DNA from: Alphaproteobacteria bacterium
GTDB taxonomy: Bacteria > Pseudomonadota > Alphaproteobacteria > UBA6615
NCBI GenBank assembly: GCA_017643325.1
Contig: JAEPNS010000092.1
Span: forward strand, 321 to 5,856
Reading direction: 5' to 3'
Length of the DNA stretch: 5,536 bases
In this document: positions 1 to 4,461 of the stretch, piece after piece
How positions within the stretch are numbered: position 1 is the stretch's first letter
How the letters are laid out: every line of letters begins with the position of its first letter
Made by a program: the position numbers and the translations under genes
The notes under the pieces: model-generated
Databases searched by the model: none
The model's input: the letters and a program-made list of their open reading frames with translations, nothing else
Told to the model about the DNA's origin: nothing

Positions 1-8
1 CTTGTTCA

Positions 9-23
9 CTGACGTACCGTCAG
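9..23 (-). other. Stem-loop just downstream of the TRAP receptor gene
   Basis: A perfect 6-bp inverted repeat (CTGACG, 3-base loop, CGTCAG) lies 11 bases past the TAG stop of the TRAP receptor gene. No T-tract follows within the visible sequence, so it does not look like a classical intrinsic terminator. A 3' stem-loop after the receptor gene could stabilise its mRNA or cause partial termination before the downstream membrane genes, which is an inference. The window ends too close to judge further. Confidence 0.35.
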
Positions 24-34
24 AAGCGGACAAC

Positions 35-1117
35 CTACTGGTCCCAGTTCCGGATCGGGGTCTCCCCGCCGGCCCGGACGCCGTCCATGTAGGCCTTGAT
101 GACCGCCTCACCCGGCAGGCCCTTCTCCTTCATCCGCTCGGCCCATGCGCCGGCCAGATCGGGCAGGCCGTCGGCCCACTTCTTCTGCTCCTCCATCGGG
201 AGGTTGATGACGGTCGCACCGCCTTCCGGGAGCAGCTTGGTCAGGCTGGCCTTGTTGAAGCCGGCGACACGCTGGGCCACGAGCTCGCCGTATTCCTGGC
301 CAAGGTCCATGAACATCTGCTGCAGTTCCGGCGGCAGGCTGTCGAACGTGTCCTTGTTCATGGTCAGCGCGCCGGTCATGCCGCCGCCCATGCCGACGTT
401 GACGATGTACGGCGCCACCTCGTGCAGCTTGAACGGGATGATGCCGGTCACCGGCACGACCGCGCCGTGGGTGACGCCGGTCTGGATGCCGTTGTAGTAG
501 ACCGGAAGGCCGCCGTTCACGCCGATGGCGCCGGTGCCCTCAAGCCAGGCCGCCGAGGCGCCCGGGGCATAGAACTTCTTGCCCTTCATGTCGGCGACCG
601 AGTTGATCGGCGTCTTGGAGATGACGACATAGTCGTCGATCGTCTGCGGGCCGAGGTAGACCTGGTTGTTGTCCAGGAAGGCCTGCTTCATCTCGGGGAT
701 GTCCCGGTGCAGCGCGTTCTGGATGTCGGCGGCCAGCTTCACGTTGCCGGTCACGAACGGCATGACGAAGGTCACGTTCTGCAGCGGCAGCTTGTTCGGC
801 TCCCACAGGGTGCCGACCCAGCCGAGGTCGCCGAGGCCGTCCCCGACGCCTTCCAGGGTGTTCTGGAAGTTATAGAGCGCACCCGCATAGGCCTCGGTCC
901 ACTCGATCTCGTGGCCGAGTTCCTTGGCGCGCTTGACCGATTCCGGGACCACGAAGTCCTGGATGGTCTTGACCCACGGAACCACCGGCGGGTGGCTTGA
1001 ACTCGCGGTCAGCTTGAAGTCCGCAGCGTCGGCCGGGGCCGGCGACATGACGGACAGGGCGCCCGCGGCAAGGGCGGCGATGCCCAGCGCGGTCGTCGAA
1101 AAGAAACGAAACTTCAT
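35..1117 (-). CDS. TRAP transporter substrate-binding protein, DctP family
   Basis: Encodes a 360-residue periplasmic receptor that would capture a small (usually carboxylate) solute and pass it to a TRAP DctQ/DctM membrane complex driven by an ion gradient. The start is ATG at 1117-1115, because it opens a typical Sec signal peptide (MKFR, a hydrophobic stretch at about residues 8-25, then an Ala-Asp-Ala cleavage site after residue 31) and has GGAG about 9 bases upstream; an in-frame ATG 24 codons earlier would spoil the signal peptide. The mature part has the DctP-family layout: first strand plus SSSHPP near 39-44, a GLGDLGW segment near 94-100, the hinge-side segment MKGKKFYAPG at 177-186, and the LPPEL motif near 261. 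The stop is TAG. Oddity: where most family members have Lys-Ile/Val-Arg, this protein has Lys-Phe-Tyr (Tyr183), so the canonical carboxylate-clamping arginine appears to be missing. Membrane subunits are not in the window. The family assignment is firm; the ligand is unknown. Confidence 0.95.
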   Translation of the reverse strand: MKFRFFSTTALGIAALAAGALSVMSPAPADAADFKLTASSSHPPVVPWVKTIQDFVVPESVKRAKELGHEIEWTEAYAGALYNFQNTLEGVGDGLGDLGWVGTLWEPNKLPLQNVTFVMPFVTGNVKLAADIQNALHRDIPEMKQAFLDNNQVYLGPQTIDDYVVISKTPINSVADMKGKKFYAPGASAAWLEGTGAIGVNGGLPVYYNGIQTGVTHGAVVPVTGIIPFKLHEVAPYIVNVGMGGGMTGALTMNKDTFDSLPPELQQMFMDLGQEYGELVAQRVAGFNKASLTKLLPEGGATVINLPMEEQKKWADGLPDLAGAWAERMKEKGLPGEAVIKAYMDGVRAGGETPIRNWDQ

Positions 1118-1207
1118 GATGACTTTCTCCACATATTGCAAAACACAAGCAGCCGCGCTCCCCCTCCCAAGGGAATGCGGATTCTCCACTGCCCACCAAC
1201 TTTTACG

Positions 1208-1223
1208 GGAAAGCTGACTTTCC
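1208..1223. repeat. Inverted repeat GGAAAG-CTGA-CTTTCC
   Basis: A perfect 6-bp inverted repeat with a 4-base loop lies about 90 bases upstream of the TRAP receptor start and downstream of the tRNA. On the minus strand the stem is followed by CGTAAAAG rather than a T-run, so it is not a standard intrinsic terminator. It could be an operator half-site pair, a hairpin in the receptor leader, or part of tRNA transcript termination. Short repeats of this size also arise by chance. Confidence 0.3.
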
Positions 1224-1238
1224 TCTCCGCGCTGCGCG

Positions 1239-1257
1239 AGCCGCTTATGGCGCGGCT
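1239..1257. repeat. Inverted repeat AGCCGC-N7-GCGGCT
   Basis: A perfect 6-bp GC-rich inverted repeat with a 7-base loop, beginning 55 bases past the CCA end of tRNA-Thr on the minus strand. The G+C-rich stem could act as a factor-dependent or T-tract-free terminator for the tRNA transcript, but no T-run follows it. A neighbouring odd palindrome CGCGC-T-GCGCG sits at 1228-1238. The structure is visible; its function is a guess. Confidence 0.3.
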
Positions 1258-1311
1258 TCCATACGGCACAGCATGGCGCTTTCTACAGGAGTTTTTGCAG
1301 GAGGAAAAGGG

Positions 1312-1387
1312 TGGTGCCGGCTGCAGGATTCGAACCCGCGACCTACTGATTACAAATCAGCCGCTCTACCAACTGAGCTAAGCCGGC
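1312..1387 (-). tRNA. tRNA-Thr (anticodon TGT)
   Basis: The 76-base minus-strand gene folds into a complete cloverleaf. The acceptor stem GCCGGCT pairs with AGCCGGC; the D-arm is GCTC-AGTTGGTA-GAGC; the anticodon arm is GCTGA-TTTGTAA-TCAGT (its first pair is G-T), giving anticodon TGT, which reads ACA threonine codons; the variable loop is AGGTC; the T-arm GCGGG-TTCGAAT-CCTGC contains the conserved TTCGA. The discriminator is A, and CCA (1312-1314) is encoded in the DNA. It is the only RNA gene seen and stands alone rather than in a tRNA cluster. No integrase or repeated 3' end is visible, so there is no sign of use as an integration site. Confidence 0.98.
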
Positions 1388-1406
1388 CCCGTCATTTCTG
1401 CGGCGG

Positions 1407-1436
1407 ACAATAGGCGTGCGTGCGCGCGCACGGCAA
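1407..1436 (-). promoter_or_regulatory. Candidate promoter of tRNA-Thr
   Basis: On the minus strand a -35-like TTGCCG (1436-1431) and a -10-like TATTGT (1412-1407) are separated by 18 bases, which would place the transcription start about 12 bases before the tRNA 5' end. Spacing and distance fit a short-leader tRNA promoter of the housekeeping sigma factor. The boxes match consensus only moderately, and the spacer is an unusual GC-alternating tract (see the palindrome entry). Confidence 0.45.
1419..1432. repeat. Perfect 14-bp palindrome in an alternating purine-pyrimidine tract
   Basis: CGTGCGCGCGCACG reads identically on both strands. It sits inside a 19-base strictly alternating purine-pyrimidine run (1414-1432), the sequence type most able to adopt left-handed Z-DNA under negative supercoiling. 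It lies between the divergent tRNA-Thr and dehydrogenase genes, within the spacer of the candidate tRNA promoter. Either a protein-binding site or a structural element is possible; nothing shows which. Confidence 0.5.
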
Positions 1437-1481
1437 GCCGGTTCGTTATACTCCGGCCTCGCACAAGGGGAGGGAACCGGC
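1437..1481. repeat. 8-bp inverted repeat bracketing the operon -10 box and ribosome binding site
   Basis: GCCGGTTC at 1437-1444 is matched perfectly by its reverse complement GAACCGGC at 1474-1481, directly against the ATG of the dehydrogenase gene. The 29 bases between them contain the candidate -10 box and most of the purine-rich ribosome binding site. If transcription starts near 1459, the left arm is not transcribed, so a regulator-bound operator is likelier than an RNA hairpin; an upstream start would instead allow a hairpin sequestering the ribosome binding site. Confidence 0.45.
1447..1452 (+). promoter_or_regulatory. Candidate -10 box of the dehydrogenase-monooxygenase operon
   Basis: TATACT matches five of six positions of the sigma70 -10 consensus in an otherwise G+C-rich stretch, 29 bases before the ATG at 1482. 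No recognisable -35 lies 16-18 bases upstream; that place is the CGCGCG tract. The promoter may therefore be weak or activator-dependent. Confidence 0.35.
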
Positions 1482-2510
1482 ATGTCGGACAAACGGATCG
1501 CGGTCCTCGGCGCGGGCGCAAACGGCGCGGCGTTCGGGGCCGACATGGTCAACGCCGGGTGCGACGTCACCTTCATCGACCAGTGGCCCGCCCATGTCGA
1601 GGCGATGCGCACCGACGGGCTGCGCGTCGAGATGCCGGACGGTGCGGTCGTGACGCGCGTCGACGCGTATCACCTGTGCGACGTCGCGACCATGACCGCG
1701 CCGTTCGACATCGTCTTCCTGCTGGTGAAGGCCTACGACACGCGCTGGGCTTGCGAGCTGATCAAGCCCTACCTCGCCGAGGACGGTTTGCTCGTCGGTA
1801 TCCAGAACGCGATGATGCAGGACGATATCGCCGAGATCGTCGGCCCGGCGCGCACGCTGGGCTGCGTTGTCGAGCTGTCGTCGGAAATCTTCACGCCCGG
1901 CGAGGTCCAGCGGAACACGCCGCCGTCCGGCACATGGTTCGGCATCGGCGCGCTCGGCAAGGAAGCCGCCGGCCGCGAGCAGGAGATCGCCGACATCCTG
2001 CAACACGCCGGCAAGGTGTCCATCACGGACCAGATCGTCGCGGCGAAATGGATGAAGCTGGTGGTCAACACCATGTGCCTCGGCCCGTTCGCCATGATGG
2101 GCCTGACGCTCTACGAGGCGATGAAGATCCCCGGCATGCGGGAGTTCGCGCTCCAGGCCGGGACCGAGGCGCTGACGGCGGGGCAGTCCATCGGCCACTC
2201 CATCCAGCCGATCTTCGGCCTGAATGAGGAGGACGTGCGTGACACCAACCGCCTGCTCGAGAAGCTGCTCGACAAGCTGGCGGCCGATATCGGACCCGCC
2301 GCGCGCGATTGCGTCCTTCAGGACCATCTGAAAGGACGCTACAGCGAGGTCGACCTGATCAACGGGCTCGTTGTCGAGGAGCTGGCGGAGCGCGGCGGCA
2401 AGGCGCCGGTCAACGCGGCCATCGCCGAAATCACGCGCCGCATCCAGACGGGCGAGCTGGAGCCGGACCCGTCGAACCTCGAGCTTGCCCAGGACCTCGC
2501 CCGGGCCTGA
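1482..2510 (+). CDS. Ketopantoate reductase (PanE/ApbA) family dehydrogenase
   Basis: A 342-residue cytoplasmic oxidoreductase. The N-terminal Rossmann domain opens with KRIAVLGAGANG (glycine motif at residues 10-15); K83 in KAYDT and N109 in QNAMM match the nucleotide- and substrate-contacting Lys and Asn of ketopantoate reductases. The C-terminal domain carries WMKLVVN, with K192 at the catalytic Lys position (K176 in E. coli PanE), and SEVDLING, with E289 at the Glu256 position. The start is ATG 1482 because AAGGGGAGGG ends 7 bases upstream and the glycine motif follows at once; an earlier in-frame ATG at 1416 adds 22 unlikely residues. It differs from housekeeping PanE: it is longer (about 303 in E. 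coli), has Asp33 at the end of the second strand (favouring NAD(H)), and has Cys277 where E. coli has Ser244. It is probably a paralogue acting on another 2-oxo/2-hydroxy or alcohol substrate. First gene of a coupled pair with the monooxygenase. Confidence 0.93.
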   Translation: MSDKRIAVLGAGANGAAFGADMVNAGCDVTFIDQWPAHVEAMRTDGLRVEMPDGAVVTRVDAYHLCDVATMTAPFDIVFLLVKAYDTRWACELIKPYLAEDGLLVGIQNAMMQDDIAEIVGPARTLGCVVELSSEIFTPGEVQRNTPPSGTWFGIGALGKEAAGREQEIADILQHAGKVSITDQIVAAKWMKLVVNTMCLGPFAMMGLTLYEAMKIPGMREFALQAGTEALTAGQSIGHSIQPIFGLNEEDVRDTNRLLEKLLDKLAADIGPAARDCVLQDHLKGRYSEVDLINGLVVEELAERGGKAPVNAAIAEITRRIQTGELEPDPSNLELAQDLARA

Positions 2511-2515
2511 CCGTC

Positions 2516-4135
2516 ATGACCGTGGCTGCCGAAACCGCCGACCTGCCCGCGACCGACTTCGACGCGATCGTCGTCGGGGCCGGGTTCGGCGGCATGTACA
2601 TGCTCTACCGGTTGCGGGAACAGGGCATGCGGGTACGTGTGCTTGAGGCCGGGAGCAGCGTCGGCGGAACCTGGTTCTGGAACCGTTACCCGGGCGCGCG
2701 GGTCGACACCGAGACCATGTTCTACTCCTACCAGTTCTCCGACGAGCTCCAGCAGGAGTGGGACTGGTCGGAACGCTATCCGTCGCGGGACGAGTTGTGG
2801 GCCTACGCCCGGCACGTCGCCGACCGCTTCGACCTGTGGCCGGACATGCAATTCGACACGCGTGTCGCGGCCGCGACATGGGACGAGGACAGTCTCTCCT
2901 GGACGGTCGAGACCGAATCCGGGGACCGGCTCTCGTCGCGCTATGTGGTGATGGCGACGGGTTGCCTGTCGTCCTTCAACGTGCCGAAGTTCCCGGGGCT
3001 CGAGAGCTTCGCCGGCGACGTCTACCATACCGCCCGCTGGCCCGAGGACGGTGTGGACTTCACCGGCCGCCGGGTCGCCGTGATCGGCACCGGGTCGTCG
3101 GGCGTCCAGACGATTCCCGTGGTCGCCGAACAGGCCGCACATCTCACCGTGTTCCAGCGCACGCCGAACTACGTGATTCCCGCGCATAACCGCCCGCTCG
3201 ACCCGGACGAGGTCGCGAAGATACGCGCCAACTATCCCGCGCTGCGGGCCCAGGCCAGGCAGACCTTTTCGGGCAACATCTTCGAGCTGGGCGGGCCATC
3301 GGCACTGGCGGTGTCCGAGGAGGAACGCAACGCGGAATACGAACGCCGTTGGGAGACGGGCGGGCTGGCCTTCATGGCGGCCTACGCCGACTTTATGACC
3401 AGCGAGGCGGCCAACGAGACGGCATCCGAGTTCGTGCGCGGCAAGATCCGAGAGATTGTGAAAGACCCGGAGACCGCCGAACTGCTTTGCCCGCGCCAGC
3501 TGTTCATGTGCAAGCGCCTGTGCGTCGGCACCGATTACTACGAGACCTACAACCGCGACAACGTCGACCTGATCGACGTGAACGCGTCGCCCATCGAGGA
3601 GATCGTGCCCGAGGGTATCCGCGCGGGCGGCAAGGTGTACGAGATCGACGCACTCGTGCTCGCGACGGGCTTCGACGCCATGACCGGCGCGCTGAACCGG
3701 ATCGATATCTGCGGGGTCGGCGGTAGTTCGCTCCGTGACCTCTGGGCGGACGGGCCGCGTGCCTATCTCGGCCTGATGGTCGCGAACTTTCCGAACCTGT
3801 TCACCATCACAGGGCCGGGAAGTCCCTCCGTGCTCACCAACATGATCCCGTCCATCGAGCAGCATGTGGACTGGGTCGCGGATTGCCTCGCGCATATGGA
3901 CGCGCAGGGTGCCGCGCGCATCGAACCGGAGGCGAGCGCGCAGGACGGGTGGGTCGCGCACGTCAACGAGGTCGCGGACCTGTCCATGCGCTCGTCCTGC
4001 GAATCCTGGTACCTGGGCTCGAACATCGAGGGCAAGACCCGCGTCTTCATGCCATATATCGGCGGTTTTCCGGCCTACGTCAGGAAGTGTGAGGAAATCG
4101 TCGACGCCGGATACGCCGGGTTCGACATGCGCTAA
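2516..4135 (+). CDS. Type I Baeyer-Villiger monooxygenase (FAD/NADPH)
   Basis: A 539-residue flavoprotein that would use NADPH and O2 to insert oxygen beside a ketone carbonyl, giving an ester or lactone. In order: FAD Rossmann motif GAGFGG (21-26); RYPGARVD (57-64), whose D64 matches the active-site Asp66 of phenylacetone monooxygenase (PAMO); the diagnostic fingerprint FAGDVYHTARWP (165-176), an exact FxGxxxHxxxWP; the NADPH motif GTGSSG (191-196); FQRTPNY, with R215 and T216 contacting the 2'-phosphate; K333-R334, the latter matching catalytic Arg337; ATGFD (383-387); and the conserved C-terminal SWYLGSNIEGK (497-507). The length matches PAMO/cyclohexanone monooxygenase-type enzymes. The start ATG is 5 bases after the dehydrogenase stop with only a weak ribosome binding site, suggesting translational coupling; an in-frame upstream extension overlaps the dehydrogenase and is rejected. 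Oddity: the pocket loop reads FMCKRLC instead of the usual FGTKR. All catalytic residues are present; the ketone substrate is unknown. Confidence 0.96.
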   Translation: MTVAAETADLPATDFDAIVVGAGFGGMYMLYRLREQGMRVRVLEAGSSVGGTWFWNRYPGARVDTETMFYSYQFSDELQQEWDWSERYPSRDELWAYARHVADRFDLWPDMQFDTRVAAATWDEDSLSWTVETESGDRLSSRYVVMATGCLSSFNVPKFPGLESFAGDVYHTARWPEDGVDFTGRRVAVIGTGSSGVQTIPVVAEQAAHLTVFQRTPNYVIPAHNRPLDPDEVAKIRANYPALRAQARQTFSGNIFELGGPSALAVSEEERNAEYERRWETGGLAFMAAYADFMTSEAANETASEFVRGKIREIVKDPETAELLCPRQLFMCKRLCVGTDYYETYNRDNVDLIDVNASPIEEIVPEGIRAGGKVYEIDALVLATGFDAMTGALNRIDICGVGGSSLRDLWADGPRAYLGLMVANFPNLFTITGPGSPSVLTNMIPSIEQHVDWVADCLAHMDAQGAARIEPEASAQDGWVAHVNEVADLSMRSSCESWYLGSNIEGKTRVFMPYIGGFPAYVRKCEEIVDAGYAGFDMR

Positions 4136-4194
4136 CCCTTCGTTTACGCGTGCCTCGTATTGTGGACGGAATGGAACATTCGTGAGGCAACCCC

Positions 4195-4458
4195 ATGTCC
4201 CGATTCCTGGTCACGGACGACAATCCGGACGGCTACAAGCTGGAAGACATCCTCTCGGCGATCCGCAACGAGATTCTTCAGCGTGCGACAAAGATCATGG
4301 ATGACTCCCGCCCGGAGGCGGTGGCCGTGATCAACAACAACATCAAGATCCTGAACCACCTGTCGGAGAGCATAGCGCTGGCCGAGAACAGCACCGAGGT
4401 TCTGGACAAGGCCTTCGGCCAGCACGACCCGAACGTGCCGCGCATCGGCAAGGCCTGA
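4195..4458 (+). CDS. Small conserved-looking protein of unknown function (87 aa)
   Basis: I do not recognise a named family. The product is acidic-to-neutral, soluble, without signal peptide, membrane segment or cysteines. It begins MSRFLVTDDNPDGYKLEDIL and then looks almost wholly helical: about 15-35 (with IRNEILQRATKIM), a short break at DDSRPEA, and about 41-72 (VINNNIKILNHL, then SESIALAENSTEVLDKAF), ending in a Pro-containing tail. A two-helix hairpin or small dimeric bundle is plausible. The ATG is supported by GAGG 7 bases upstream. It lies 59 bases after the monooxygenase on the same strand, so it may be cotranscribed or have its own promoter; I see none. The overlapping minus-strand reading frame has no family features. 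Its coding status rests on the start context, protein-like composition and a clean abutting stop; function is unknown. Confidence 0.75.
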   Translation: MSRFLVTDDNPDGYKLEDILSAIRNEILQRATKIMDDSRPEAVAVINNNIKILNHLSESIALAENSTEVLDKAFGQHDPNVPRIGKA

Positions 4459-4461
4459 TCA
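4456..4461. other. Abutting convergent stop codons (TGATCA)
   Basis: The TGA of the small plus-strand gene (4456-4458) is followed immediately by the reverse complement of the MFS gene's TGA (4459-4461), making a palindromic TGATCA within the 8-bp palindrome CTGATCAG. There is no intergenic room for a shared terminator, so at least one transcript must run into the other gene's antisense strand. Confidence 0.9.

Larger units (their letters stand above)
1118..1311. other. Intergenic region between tRNA-Thr and the TRAP receptor gene
   Basis: This 194-base stretch holds no credible gene. Read on the minus strand it starts with a pyrimidine-rich run after the tRNA CCA end, then carries two short inverted repeats (annotated separately), and ends with the ribosome binding site of the TRAP receptor gene (GGAGAAAG, at about 1121-1128). 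I looked for a sigma70-type or sigma54-type promoter for the receptor gene and found no convincing pair of boxes, although transcription of that gene probably starts here. Confidence 0.6.

Noticed and set aside
2..1000. A 332-codon plus-strand open frame opposite the TRAP receptor
   Set aside because: Low-complexity composition (Arg, Val, Asp, Leu, His), no ribosome binding site or motif, and a full antisense overlap with a gene that has a signal peptide and family motifs.
1136..1381. An 81-codon plus-strand frame ending in IRTRDLLITNQPLYQLS
   Set aside because: That ending is the familiar translation of the antisense strand of a tRNA gene; it is not a real protein.
1312..1387. tRNA-Thr as an integration site of a genomic island
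   Set aside because: No integrase, no duplicated tRNA 3' end elsewhere in the window, and no clear composition shift between the two sides.
1343..1612. An 89-codon minus-strand frame ending in LAQLVERLICNQ
   Set aside because: That ending is the sense-strand translation of the tRNA-Thr gene; the rest is antisense to the dehydrogenase start.
1446..2327. A 293-codon minus-strand open frame opposite the dehydrogenase
   Set aside because: Composition is typical of an antisense shadow, and the plus strand carries clear ketopantoate-reductase motifs.
2309..2515. A longer N-terminus for the monooxygenase
   Set aside because: The upstream extension is Arg/Gly/Pro-rich, overlaps the dehydrogenase in another frame, and the FAD motif sits at the usual distance from the ATG at 2516.
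2339..3961. A 540-codon minus-strand open frame opposite the monooxygenase
   Set aside because: Its product is rich in Arg, Gly, Val, His and Asp with no domain motifs, and it is an antisense shadow of a strongly supported gene in G+C-rich DNA, where long antisense frames are expected.
4143..4163. TTTACG and TATTGT as a promoter for the small gene
   Set aside because: The two boxes are only 9 bases apart, far too close for a sigma70 promoter.
4144..4425. A 93-codon minus-strand frame opposite the small 87-residue gene
   Set aside because: No good ribosome binding site or family feature was seen, whereas the plus-strand frame has GAGG 7 bases before its ATG and a more natural helical composition; some uncertainty remains.
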